In this document: one piece after another, positions 17,039 through 25,139 of the stretch
How the letters are laid out: each line of letters starts with the position of its first letter
Position numbering within the stretch: the first letter of the stretch is position 1
Source of the DNA: an uncultured Chromatiales bacterium
GTDB taxonomy: Bacteria > Pseudomonadota > Gammaproteobacteria > Steroidobacterales > BM003
Direction: 5' to 3'
NCBI GenBank assembly: GCA_937128475.1
Contig: CAKZML010000040.1
Coordinates: 1-37,096, forward strand
DNA length: 37,096 bases
Notes under the pieces: model-generated
Database searches by the model: none
Seen by the model: only the letters and a program-made list of their open reading frames with translations
What the model was told of the DNA's origin: nothing
Program-made: the position numbers and the translations under genes

Positions 17039-18159
17039 TTCAATTCCTCGGAAGACAATCCGTCCAGGGCCATCTGGATAACCTGGCGGGAACGGAATAT
17101 TACCGCTTCCTGCCAATCCGTGGTCGGTGGATTGAAATGCTTGAGCATGGACTGGCGCACTTGCTCCAGTTGGCCTGCATCAGCCGCCGACAAAGGCGCC
17201 TTGTGCAGAGCATGGTCGCGCCGGAGGGATTCCATCAATTCAATAAACGGGAAGGTTCCGAACTCCAGGGTCAGGAAGCAAACTTTATCACCAAAGGCTT
17301 GCTGCCAGGCGTAATCAATCAACCCCAGCTTGGGTACGGAGCTGGATGTTCCCAGAGCCGGTTCGGCAACGTTGGCGCCATACCATCGACGGGCCATCTG
17401 CACGCCCTCGCTATTCGGTGGGTGGTCGCAAATCAGTTCTCCATAACCGTATGGCCCCAGGCCGGTATGCAGGTCCAGCACGGCAATCCTCGAGCGCTGG
17501 GCCAGCCTGAGATCGACAAATAATTTTTCCAGTACCTGGCGTGACCAACTGGATTTCGCGCCCCCGTAAAACGGTCCTTCTGGATCGCTGAATTGACCGC
17601 CGCTGACAGCCTGGTGAAAGCGGGTGCTTCCCCAGTCCCGCTCATAGCGCGCAAGCCGGTCGCTAGCCTGGTCCCAGGCGGAAAGGTTTTCCGGGATCAG
17701 GGCCGTGCGCAGCTCCTCGTAATCCGGATTTGCCGGCGCAGGCGCTGAGAAATCCACGAAGTTGCGATTTAAATCCACCCCGTCCTCGTTGACCCGCCTG
17801 CAATTGAGGAACCCATGAGGGTTGACGGCGTGGATGTGCAAAACGGCCACGCCGGCAGGCAAATCCTGTTGATCCTGGTTCAGTAATTGATCCAGCTGAA
17901 TGGCTGAGCCGGCAAAGCCTTCCACCCCGTGAACCGCCGACTGGGTCACCAACACCCTGGGGGCCTCCGGGTCGCCTATCCAGGCATAGTCCAGGCTCAG
18001 CTGTTCACCGGCGGGGCCGGGAAGGGGATGGGCGATGGACTGCCGAAGGCAAGGTGTGCCAAGCCGGTCGGCGGCCAGGATAAATTGGTTCCTGGCTTGA
18101 AAGTAATCACTGGAAAACAGGCGGGCAAGCCCGTGGGCGTCTGGCAGCTGCAACTTCAT
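17035..18159 (-). CDS. M14-like zinc metallopeptidase, DUF2817 family
   Basis: Counted from ATG at 18159 the protein has 374 residues. Zinc ligands are visible as His77 and Glu80 (AVHGVEGF) and His231 (VLDLHTGLG). Arg132 in DGVDLNRNF matches the substrate-carboxylate arginine of M14 carboxypeptidases, and Glu299 in LTLEFGT is the likely catalytic glutamate. This is the DUF2817 branch of the M14 carboxypeptidase/succinylglutamate desuccinylase-like group. The frame extends to a TTG at 18201, but the ATG matches the start of conserved sequence better. It is the first gene of the operon with the GNAT-peptidase fusion and lies divergent from the RimK-type ligase. It probably removes an amino acid or acyl group from a modified peptide. 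No signal peptide is seen, so it should act in the cytoplasm. Confidence 0.83.
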   Translation of the reverse strand: MKLQLPDAHGLARLFSSDYFQARNQFILAADRLGTPCLRQSIAHPLPGPAGEQLSLDYAWIGDPEAPRVLVTQSAVHGVEGFAGSAIQLDQLLNQDQQDLPAGVAVLHIHAVNPHGFLNCRRVNEDGVDLNRNFVDFSAPAPANPDYEELRTALIPENLSAWDQASDRLARYERDWGSTRFHQAVSGGQFSDPEGPFYGGAKSSWSRQVLEKLFVDLRLAQRSRIAVLDLHTGLGPYGYGELICDHPPNSEGVQMARRWYGANVAEPALGTSSSVPKLGLIDYAWQQAFGDKVCFLTLEFGTFPFIELMESLRRDHALHKAPLSAADAGQLEQVRQSMLKHFNPPTTDWQEAVIFRSRQVIQMALDGLSSEELK

Positions 18160-18299
18160 GGCGGGTCGTGTCCTGGCCAGCTTCAGCAGCGGGCCTTCCA
18201 AATTGTAACGTTCTAGCCTAGATTCACGCGATCGATGTCCCGCGATGCGCCGGCTACCGATACAATTGCAATCTTGAAATTCTCAAAGGGATTTACCTG

Positions 18300-19787
18300 A
18301 TGCCCAAGCATCTCATAGTCATTGAAAACGCGAAAGACTGGAACCTGGAGGCTGAAGACGTCCAGGTTGTGGATTATCAAAGCTATTTGATGGCTCCCCA
18401 TTCGCCAACCGATCTCAGGGTGATCAACATGTGCCGGGGCTATCCCTACCTGGGCAGTGGTTACTACACCTCGTTGATGGCCGAGGCCAGGGGCCAGCGA
18501 GCCCTGCCTTCTGTGCGCACAATTAACGATCTTAGTCGTCGTGCTCTGTACAGCCTGGACCTGGGTGACTTGATGTCCCGCCTGAACAAGGTGGCAAGCA
18601 AGATGGAAGAGGTGCACGAGGAGGGCGCAAATGAACTGCGCTTCAAAGTCTTCTTCGGACGCTCACAGATCCCACAACTGGAGGAACTGGGCAGGCAGAT
18701 TTTCGAGGCCTTGCCTGCGCCCATTTTGTCGGTGCGTTTCAAAAAAGGTCTTCGCTGGAGACTGGAATCGGTCAGGGCTGTCGGCCCCCAGGACTTGAAA
18801 AAAGCGGAGAAGGAAGCCCTGGGCGAGGCCTTTGCTGACTTCACCAACAAGAGCTGGAAGCGGCCGAAGAACATGCCCAATGCTCGCTTTGACCTGGCTA
18901 TGCTGGTGAACCCGGACGAGAAGATGCCGCCTAGCAGCAAGGCGTCTTTGAATTTCTTTATCCAGGCTGGCCGACAACTGGGCATCTCGGTGGAGACTAT
19001 CGGTCCCCGTGATTTTGGGCGGATTGCCGAGTTCGACGCGCTGTTTATTCGCGAAACAACTAACGTGAATCACCATACCTACCGGTTCGCCAAGAAGGCC
19101 GAGTCGGAGGGCCTGGTGGTGATGGACGATCCGACCTCCATCCTGCGTTGTACCAACAAGATTTACCTGGCGGATCTGCTCAGTCGCAACAAGGTGCCCG
19201 CACCGCGTTACCGCTTGTTGACCGAGGATCAGGACCCGGTTCAGCAACTCGGTGACATGAGCTACCCGGTGGTGGTGAAGATTCCGGACGGGTCGTTCTC
19301 CCGAGGTATGTTCAAGGCGAAGAACGAAGCAGAGCTCAGGGAAAAATCTGTCGAGCTGTTTGAGTCTTCCACGGTGCTGCTGGCCCAGGAGTTTGTCTAC
19401 ACGGACTACGACTGGCGGGTAGGCATGCTGAACGGACAGCCGATTTACGCTGCCCGCTATTTTATGAGCAAGGGCCACTGGCAAATCTACAAGCACGGCA
19501 GCGGAGGCAAGGTGTCCTCGGGCAAGGCTGATACCTTCCTGGTAGAGGATGTGCCGAAGGAAGTGCTTGAGGTGGCCAGCAAGGCCGCGGGGCTGATTGG
19601 TAACGGCCTGTACGGCGTGGATCTCAAGCAGGTGGGCGACCGTGTGCTGGTCATCGAGGTCAACGATAACCCCAGCGTGGATCACGGCTACGAGGATGCG
19701 GCATTGGGCAAGGAGCTTTACCGGGTTATCATGGCCGAATTCTTGCGCCGGCTGGAACTGAGAGTACAAGGCGGAACACCGAAGTAA
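18300..19787 (+). CDS. RLAN-domain RimK-family ATP-grasp ligase
   Basis: The 495-residue protein has an N-terminal RLAN domain (about 1-155, with MCRGYPYLGSGYY near 44), a linker with a Rossmann-like segment (about 195-255), and a C-terminal ATP-grasp domain (about 280-485). Visible ATP-grasp parts are VVVKIPDGSFSRGM near 324, LLAQEFVYTDYDWRVGML near 360, and GVDLKQ leading to VIEVNDNPS, where Glu453 and Asn455 should bind magnesium. RimK-like enzymes join amino acids, often glutamate, to a protein or peptide carboxylate using ATP. The RLAN form is longer than E. coli RimK and its substrate is unknown. It is divergent from two peptidase genes, and an MFS gene follows on the same strand. An AAAGGGA precedes the ATG by 9 nt. 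Confidence 0.87.
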   Translation: MPKHLIVIENAKDWNLEAEDVQVVDYQSYLMAPHSPTDLRVINMCRGYPYLGSGYYTSLMAEARGQRALPSVRTINDLSRRALYSLDLGDLMSRLNKVASKMEEVHEEGANELRFKVFFGRSQIPQLEELGRQIFEALPAPILSVRFKKGLRWRLESVRAVGPQDLKKAEKEALGEAFADFTNKSWKRPKNMPNARFDLAMLVNPDEKMPPSSKASLNFFIQAGRQLGISVETIGPRDFGRIAEFDALFIRETTNVNHHTYRFAKKAESEGLVVMDDPTSILRCTNKIYLADLLSRNKVPAPRYRLLTEDQDPVQQLGDMSYPVVVKIPDGSFSRGMFKAKNEAELREKSVELFESSTVLLAQEFVYTDYDWRVGMLNGQPIYAARYFMSKGHWQIYKHGSGGKVSSGKADTFLVEDVPKEVLEVASKAAGLIGNGLYGVDLKQVGDRVLVIEVNDNPSVDHGYEDAALGKELYRVIMAEFLRRLELRVQGGTPK

Positions 19788-19859
19788 CCGGCACGACCCT
19801 CTCTTGTTTCCGGCAAAGCAGTCCGGGAGCGGAACACGTCCTGACCAAGGAATTCAACC

Positions 19860-21014
19860 ATTTCTCTGACAGCCACATTTCGTTCCACCTGGGCGCTGTT
19901 CCTGGGTATTGCCCTGATGATGTTGGGGGTAGGCCTGCAAGGCACCTTGCTGGGCCTGCGAGCGTCGCTGGAAGGATTCCCTACCGTAGTAACCGGCGTA
20001 ATCATGTCGGCGTACTTCGCGGGTTTCGTTGGCGGTTCCCTGATGACACCCCTCATGGTGGCGCGGGTGGGCCACATTCGGGTATTCGCTGCACTGGCCT
20101 CTACCGCCTCCATTGCCGTGCTGGTTCACGGGGTGGTGGTTGTGCCCTGGGTGTGGATGCTGATGCGTCTGCTGTCAGGTTTTTGCATGGCAGGTCTGTA
20201 CATCGTTGCCGAGAGCTGGATTAACGATCGGGCGACCAACGAAAGCCGGGGCAAGTTAATGTCCCTGTACATGGTGATTGCCCTGGGCAGTCTCGGCCTG
20301 GGTCAATTCCTGTTGAATGTGGCGGATCCGGCCGGGGTGTTGTTGTTCTTGCTGGCCTCGGCCCTGGTGTCCCTGGCGGTAGTGCCTATTTCGCTAACCA
20401 GTGGCAGCGCTCCGTCCCACGATGAGCCCGAATCCATGGGTATTCGTACCCTCTGGAAAGTCTCCCCCCTGGGGCTGGTCGGCGTGATGGCCGAGGGCAT
20501 GGCAGCAGCCGCCTTCTATGGCATGGGAGCGGTGTATGCCAAGGACCAGGGGATGGATGCGTTTCAGGTGTCCATGTTGATGGCGGTGGCCACCTTCGGG
20601 GGAATGGCCCTGCAATGGCCGGTTGGCCACGCATCGGACCGACACGACAGGCGCATTGTCATTGCCGTGGCAAGCGTGGTGGGTGGCCTGGCGGCGATCG
20701 CGGCGGTGTTTGTCAGCGGTACTGCCCAACTGGTGGCCGTGGGGTTGCTGGGTGGCATGATGATGCCCCTGTACTCATTGTCGGTGGCTCACACCAACGA
20801 TTACCTGCAGCCTACCCAGATGGTGGCCGCAAGCAGTTCAATGATCCTGATGTCCGGAGTGGCAGCCATCGCCGGGCCGCTGCTCGCTTCATTAAGCATG
20901 CAGGTCCTGGGCCCGGACGGGTTCTTTTGGTTTATCGGTATGAGTATGCTGCTGGTAGCGGTTTTCGCCGTCTACCGCAGCATCCTGACTCGCCTGCAGG
21001 CCAGGCGAAGCTAG
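19860..21014 (+). CDS. MFS transporter with apparent AUU start
   Basis: The protein has about 384 residues and 12 hydrophobic segments. It resembles the YcaD/UMF-type MFS transporters, with GRLLSGF-like RLLSGFCMAGLYIVAESWIND and a central loop ending in the second six-helix half. The first ATG in frame (19917) cuts the first membrane helix in half. Upstream the frame reads ISLTATFRSTWALFLGIAL from ATT at 19860, with AAGGA 8 nt before it. A TGA closes the frame at 19842, and no ATG, GTG or TTG lies between. AUU is therefore the most likely start, with CTG at 19866 as the alternative. The substrate is unknown. It lies 72 bp after the RimK-like ligase on the same strand and may export or import its product. 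Confidence 0.85.
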   Translation: MSLTATFRSTWALFLGIALMMLGVGLQGTLLGLRASLEGFPTVVTGVIMSAYFAGFVGGSLMTPLMVARVGHIRVFAALASTASIAVLVHGVVVVPWVWMLMRLLSGFCMAGLYIVAESWINDRATNESRGKLMSLYMVIALGSLGLGQFLLNVADPAGVLLFLLASALVSLAVVPISLTSGSAPSHDEPESMGIRTLWKVSPLGLVGVMAEGMAAAAFYGMGAVYAKDQGMDAFQVSMLMAVATFGGMALQWPVGHASDRHDRRIVIAVASVVGGLAAIAAVFVSGTAQLVAVGLLGGMMMPLYSLSVAHTNDYLQPTQMVAASSSMILMSGVAAIAGPLLASLSMQVLGPDGFFWFIGMSMLLVAVFAVYRSILTRLQARRS

Positions 21015-21029
21015 CTAGTCACCGGACGC

Positions 21030-22133
21030 TCAGGCGCCCCGACTGCTGGCGAGGAAATCCTTTAACAGGCTGACCAGCAGCTTGTTGTGTTCTTCCAGAC
21101 CCACCGTGACCCGCAGACAGTCGCCAAGGCCGTATTCCTTAAGGGTCCTGGTGATTACGCCGTTGGAACGCAGGTGGAAATCTGCCGCTGCGGCTTCCTC
21201 GCCCGAGGCAAACCGGGCCAGCACGAAGTTGCCCTTGCTGTCGGTCATGTCCAGGCCAAGGGCCGAGAGTTGTTCATTAAGCCATGGCAACCATTTGGCG
21301 TTGTGATCTCTGGCCCGCTGCTCATGATCCTGGTCCTTGACCGCAGCCACAGCAGCCTTGGCCGCGATGGTGGTCACAGTAAAAACGCCACGCAAGCGGT
21401 GCAGGGCCATGGCCAACTCCAGTGAGCTGTATGACCAGCCCAGGCGCAGGCCAGCGAGGCCGTAGATTTTTGAGAAGGTGCGCAGAACCACCACGTTACC
21501 GGGATATTCGCTTACCAACTCAAGTCCCGCGGTGTAGTCCTCATCTTGCACGTATTCAGCGTAGGCCCCGTCCAGCACCAGCAGAACCGATTCCGGTAGC
21601 TCACGGCGCAGGCGCAGGATTTCCTCGGTAGGAAGGCTGGTACCGGTGGGATTGTTCGGATTGGCCAGGAACAAGACCTTGGTGCGCTCGCTCACAAGGC
21701 CCAGCAGGGCGTCCACATCGGTGGTCAGGTTCTTCTCCGGTGCTGCCACCGGGGTCGCGCCACAACTCAGGGCGGCGATCTTATAGGCGATAAAGCCATG
21801 AGCGCTGTAAAGGATTTCATCACCCGGGCCGGCAAAGATCCGGGCGATCAGGTTAATCAATTGTTCTGAGCCCGCCTCGCAGACAATGCGCCTGGCATCC
21901 AGTGCGTAGCGATCGGCCAACGCGTGCCTGACTATGGCCGCGCTGCTCTCCGGGTAGCGCTCCAACTCGTCCATGGCTCCCAGCGCAGCGGATTTTGCCT
22001 CCGGCGAGGGTCCCAGCGGAGTTTCGTTAGATGACATTTTTGTAATCTTTGTCACCCCGGCCACCGCCGAGTCTCCCGGCAGGTAGGGTTCGATTTTCAG
22101 CACGTGGGTGAGTGGTTTAACCGGTGATTCCAT
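21030..22133 (-). CDS. hisC: Histidinol-phosphate aminotransferase
   Basis: This 367-residue class I/II PLP aminotransferase carries out the transamination of imidazole acetol phosphate to L-histidinol phosphate in histidine synthesis. Typical HisC features are MSSNETPLGPSPEA near 34, NPNNPTGT near 154, LDGAYAEYV near 185, and the PLP lysine in RTFSKIYGLAGLRLGW near 216. Its stop lies 15 bp from the stop of the MFS gene. No other his genes are in the window, so it is an orphan copy here. HisC-like enzymes also act on aromatic amino acids, which remains possible. The region upstream contains its promoter and that of the divergent ccm operon. Confidence 0.9.
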   Translation of the reverse strand: MESPVKPLTHVLKIEPYLPGDSAVAGVTKITKMSSNETPLGPSPEAKSAALGAMDELERYPESSAAIVRHALADRYALDARRIVCEAGSEQLINLIARIFAGPGDEILYSAHGFIAYKIAALSCGATPVAAPEKNLTTDVDALLGLVSERTKVLFLANPNNPTGTSLPTEEILRLRRELPESVLLVLDGAYAEYVQDEDYTAGLELVSEYPGNVVVLRTFSKIYGLAGLRLGWSYSSLELAMALHRLRGVFTVTTIAAKAAVAAVKDQDHEQRARDHNAKWLPWLNEQLSALGLDMTDSKGNFVLARFASGEEAAAADFHLRSNGVITRTLKEYGLGDCLRVTVGLEEHNKLLVSLLKDFLASSRGA

Positions 22134-22456
22134 TTTTTAATGTCTTCCTGAAAGTAGCTCTGACCAAGCGGTTTGAGGCGTCATTCCCAGCGTATCTGGC
22201 CGGGAATTCTAGCATGGCCCCAGCCCGGGCACAGTGGCCCCCACAGACTTAAAAACCAGTATTCAAAATCTGTCTGTTAAGCAATGTTTAGGGGGGTGAT
22301 TTAGAAAAAGTCTAGCATGGCCTTACGGGTATCCGTATCCTTACCGGGCCGTTATGCGCATTTTCCGATATTGCGTCGGGAAGGCAATCTCGGCAGAATT
22401 CGCACCATACTGATTTTTCAGAAATTATTTTAATAAAACAGATATTTGAACCGCCT
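22134..22456. other. Divergent intergenic region between hisC and ccmA
   Basis: About 323 bp without a gene, and it must carry promoters for both sides. It is AT-rich from about 22409 to 22449, just before ccmA. Two small features are visible: a TACGG-GTAT-CCGTA hairpin near 22324-22337, and a 12-bp direct repeat TCTAGCATGGCC at 22208-22219 and 22311-22322. No FNR, NarL or heme-related box is clear. Confidence 0.45.
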
Positions 22457-23086
22457 ATGAGTATTTCTGAAGCAAGCCTCCAGGGCCGGGGTTTAAGCCT
22501 TTGGCGAGGTGATCGCTGTCTATTTCAAAATCTCGGTTTTGAACTTACCAATTCCCAGTGGCTGCATGTCAGTGGGGGCAACGGAAGTGGCAAAACCACC
22601 TTACTACGTGTGTTGGCCGGTCTGACCATGCCCGAATCGGGTGATGTCTACTGGGATGACAAGCGTATTAGCAGGTCACGTTTCGAGTATCACCGCTCGA
22701 TGATCTATATGGGTCACCTGGAAGGTCTCAAGGGAGATATGAACCCTGAGGAGAACCTGCGCTTCCATTACCAGTTGCGTGACAAGCAAGCCGGTGAACG
22801 AATCGAGATGGCCATTGAGCGTCTTGGACTTCAACGTTGCCGCTCTCTGCCTTGCCGCTCCCTGTCTGCTGGCCAACGCCGCCGGGCAGCCCTGGCAAGA
22901 GTGCTGGTCTCCAGCGCCACCTTGTGGATTCTTGACGAGCCCTTCGCCAACCTGGACGTAAAGGGCAGGGAACTGGTGGAAGAACTTGTGTCGGAACACG
23001 TGGAGCAGGGCGGAATGGCAATTCTGGCCGCTCATCACGAGATGCATATCAATGGCGGCACCCGCGTGCCACTGGAGCTAAGTTGA
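22457..23086 (+). CDS. ccmA: CcmA, heme exporter ATP-binding subunit
   Basis: This 209-residue ABC ATPase of the CcmABCD complex uses ATP to release holo-CcmE from CcmC during cytochrome c maturation. Walker A is GGNGSGKTTLLR near 40, the signature is LSAGQRRRAALARVL near 137, and Walker B is LWILDEPFANLD near 155. The His switch follows in LAAHHEM. Length and order fit CcmA well. It heads the nine-gene ccm operon, and its stop overlaps the start of ccmB. The sequence before its ATG has no strong ribosome site, so initiation may be weak. Confidence 0.95.
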   Translation: MSISEASLQGRGLSLWRGDRCLFQNLGFELTNSQWLHVSGGNGSGKTTLLRVLAGLTMPESGDVYWDDKRISRSRFEYHRSMIYMGHLEGLKGDMNPEENLRFHYQLRDKQAGERIEMAIERLGLQRCRSLPCRSLSAGQRRRAALARVLVSSATLWILDEPFANLDVKGRELVEELVSEHVEQGGMAILAAHHEMHINGGTRVPLELS

Positions 23087-23769
23087 TGCAGACCCCTGGA
23101 ATGCTGGACGCAGGGTGGTCCCTCCTGGTCAGAGATATCAAGCTGGGTTACCGGCGGATTGGCGAGTTAGCCAACCCCCTGGTATTTTTCCTGGTCGTGG
23201 CAACACTGTTTCCCCTGGCCACCAGTCCTGAAAAAGAACTGCTGATGGAAATTGGCCCGGGCATTGTTTGGGTAGCAGCCTTGCTTTCCTCGGTGCTTGC
23301 CCTGGATACCTTGTATCGCTCGGACATGGATGACGGAACCATGGAGCAGATGGCGCTTAGCCCTCAGCCCCTGGCATGGCTGCTCCTGGTCAAGACTGTT
23401 GCTCACTGGCTGGTAAGTGGATTGCCCCTGGTAATTCTTGCACCGCTGGTGGCCCAGGCGTTTTTCCTGCCTGCCGAGGCCGGTCCGACCATGGTGGCCT
23501 CGCTGGCCCTTGGAACGCCGACCCTTAGCCTTATTGGATCGATTGGTGCTGCATTGACAGCAGGACTGCGCAGGGGTGGGGCGTTGGTAGCCATGCTGGT
23601 ACTGCCGCTTTCCATGCCGATACTTATTTTTGGAGCGCGGGCTACCGACCTGGCGATGGATGGACTGGATGTCACCGGTCCCCTGAACCTGCTCGCTGCG
23701 ATTATGTTCCTGGCGCTGAGCCTGGGACCAATTGCGGCAGCTGCCGCCATCAGGGTTAGCCTGGATTAA
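23086..23769 (+). CDS. ccmB: CcmB, heme exporter membrane subunit
   Basis: This integral membrane subunit of CcmABCD has about 227 residues and six predicted membrane helices. The N-terminal segment LLVRDIKLGYRRIGELANPLVFFLVVATLFPL and the central LDTLYRSDMDDGTMEQMALSP loop are typical of CcmB. ATG at 23086 overlaps the ccmA TGA; a TTG one codon earlier is also open. It pairs with the CcmA ATPase in the inner membrane. What CcmAB transports, if anything, is unresolved. Nothing is unusual in length. Confidence 0.94.
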   Translation: MQTPGMLDAGWSLLVRDIKLGYRRIGELANPLVFFLVVATLFPLATSPEKELLMEIGPGIVWVAALLSSVLALDTLYRSDMDDGTMEQMALSPQPLAWLLLVKTVAHWLVSGLPLVILAPLVAQAFFLPAEAGPTMVASLALGTPTLSLIGSIGAALTAGLRRGGALVAMLVLPLSMPILIFGARATDLAMDGLDVTGPLNLLAAIMFLALSLGPIAAAAAIRVSLD

Positions 23770-23788
23770 TAGAAGGGAGATTTATATC

Positions 23789-24526
23789 GTGTGGACCTGG
23801 TTTCACAAGCTTTCATCACCGCCGCATTTTTATCGACTGTCCGGGACAATGATTCCCTGGTTTGGATGGTTGGCCGCGTTGTTGATCATCCCCAGCCTGT
23901 ATGCAGGACTGGTACTCGCACCGGCTGATTATCAGCAGGGAGAGGGATTCCGTATTATTTACGTGCATGTCCCCGCGGCGATGTTGTCACTGTTTGTTTA
24001 CATGTTTATGGCGACCGCTGCAGCGATTGGCATGATCTGGCGCATGAAGCTGGCCCACTCCGTGGCAGTGGCCTGTGCACCGATCGGCGCATCGTTCACT
24101 TTCCTGGCGCTGGCCACCGGTTCCATCTGGGGCAAGCCCATGTGGGGCACATGGTGGGCCTGGGATGCACGCCTGACCGCTGAACTTATCCTGTTGTTCC
24201 TTTACCTGGGATACATGGGATTACGTGCCGCCATCGATGACACCAACCGTGCCGACCGCGCCAGCGCGATCCTGGCCCTGGTGGGTGTGGTTAATGTGCC
24301 TATCGTTCATTACTCGGTGACCTGGTGGAACAGCCTTCACCAGGCCTCAACATTGCTCAAGAAGGGCGGTCCCTCTATCCCCCCGGATATGGCGATCCCC
24401 CTGTACGGAATGATCCTCGGTTTTATGTGCTTCTTTGGAGCCGTCTCCCTGACCCGGGTAAAACGTGAAGTCCTGGTCAGAGAGCAGAACTCTAAATGGG
24501 TTAAAGACATGGTGGCAAGCAAATGA
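23789..24526 (+). CDS. ccmC: CcmC, heme-handling protein
   Basis: This 245-residue protein has six membrane helices and the tryptophan-rich WWD-type motif MWGTWWAWDARLT. Two heme-ligand histidines are visible, in YVHVPAA and IVHYSVTWWN. CcmC loads heme onto CcmE at the periplasmic face. The start is GTG at 23789, giving the standard N-terminus VWTWFHKLSSPPHFY, with AAGGGA about 10 nt upstream. The frame is open further upstream to 23732, inside ccmB, but that part is not typical. Its stop overlaps the small ccmD gene by 4 bp. Confidence 0.95.
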   Translation: MWTWFHKLSSPPHFYRLSGTMIPWFGWLAALLIIPSLYAGLVLAPADYQQGEGFRIIYVHVPAAMLSLFVYMFMATAAAIGMIWRMKLAHSVAVACAPIGASFTFLALATGSIWGKPMWGTWWAWDARLTAELILLFLYLGYMGLRAAIDDTNRADRASAILALVGVVNVPIVHYSVTWWNSLHQASTLLKKGGPSIPPDMAIPLYGMILGFMCFFGAVSLTRVKREVLVREQNSKWVKDMVASK

Positions 24527-24699
24527 ATTTAATGGAATTTATCGACATGGGCGGTTATGGCGCCTACGTTTGGAGCTCGGTTGGCCTGGCGCTGGCCGTT
24601 TTGATCCTGAACGTTGTCACCGCACGCCGAGCAGTAAGAATTGAACTTGAACGCCTTAAAAGGCGCTACGCAAATGAATCTACGCAGGGAGCTTCCTGA
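24523..24699 (+). CDS. ccmD: CcmD, small stabiliser of the CcmABCE complex
   Basis: This 58-residue gene begins at ATG 24523, inside the ccmC stop, and ends at TGA 24697-24699, overlapping the ccmE start. The N-terminus has MEFIDMGGYGAYVWSSVGL, a typical CcmD opening. One membrane helix (about 14-33) leads into a positively charged tail with RRAVRIELERLKRRY. CcmD helps release holo-CcmE from CcmABC. Position, size and charge pattern all fit. Confidence 0.92.
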   Translation: MNLMEFIDMGGYGAYVWSSVGLALAVLILNVVTARRAVRIELERLKRRYANESTQGAS

Positions 24700-25139
24700 T
24701 GACCGCTAGACAACAACGCATGCTTATCGTCGCACTGGTATTGGCCGGAGTCGGCATTGCCACCGCATTTGGATTGCGCGCATTCCAGGAAAACCTGCTT
24801 TATTACTACACGCCTACCCAGGTGCAGGCGGGCGAGCCTCCCCTGAACCGTAAGTTCCGGGTCGGCGGACTGGTTGTTCCCGGCACCGTGGGCAACGAGG
24901 AAGGCAAGCTGGAAAAAACCTTTGACCTGACCGACAACGGCGCCATGGTTACCGTGCATTTTGCCGGCATCCTTCCGGATCTGTTCCGTGAGGGCCAAGG
25001 CATCATCGCCCACGGCAAGCTCAACGATGACGGCGTTTTTTACGCCGAGGAAGTCCTGGCCAAGCATGATGAAAATTACATGCCGCCGGAAGTTGCTGAG
25101 TCCCTGAAGCAGGTCCATGGAGAGGAGCCGAGCGAATGA
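24699..25139 (+). CDS. ccmE: CcmE, periplasmic heme chaperone
   Basis: This 146-residue protein has an N-terminal anchor (about 8-27) and an OB-fold domain that carries heme. The histidine in LAKHDENYMPPE near residue 127 is the covalent heme attachment site, followed by the tyrosine of the H-x-x-x-Y motif. The FRVGGLVVPGTV and FDLTDNGAMVTVHFAGILPDLFREG segments are conserved. It receives heme from CcmC and hands it to the CcmF/H lyase. Its ends overlap ccmD and ccmF by one to four bases, which suggests coupled translation. Confidence 0.96.
   Translation: MTARQQRMLIVALVLAGVGIATAFGLRAFQENLLYYYTPTQVQAGEPPLNRKFRVGGLVVPGTVGNEEGKLEKTFDLTDNGAMVTVHFAGILPDLFREGQGIIAHGKLNDDGVFYAEEVLAKHDENYMPPEVAESLKQVHGEEPSE

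Noticed and set aside
1786-18239. An 18-bp sequence ATTCACGCGATCG-TGTC occurs at 1786-1803 and 18222-18239 with one mismatch, both between genes.
   Set aside because: With so many position pairs in 37 kb, about one such near-match is expected by chance. It is also driven by a GCGATCG core that is common in such DNA.
18663-19769. A 368-codon minus-strand frame opposite the RimK-like gene.
   Set aside because: It is rich in His, Leu and Gln as expected from the reverse strand of a coding region and has no recognisable domain.
22208-22322. 12-bp direct repeat TCTAGCATGGCC upstream of hisC and ccmA.
   Set aside because: Two copies at a spacing of 103 bp with no further copies or symmetry; too little to claim a regulatory role.
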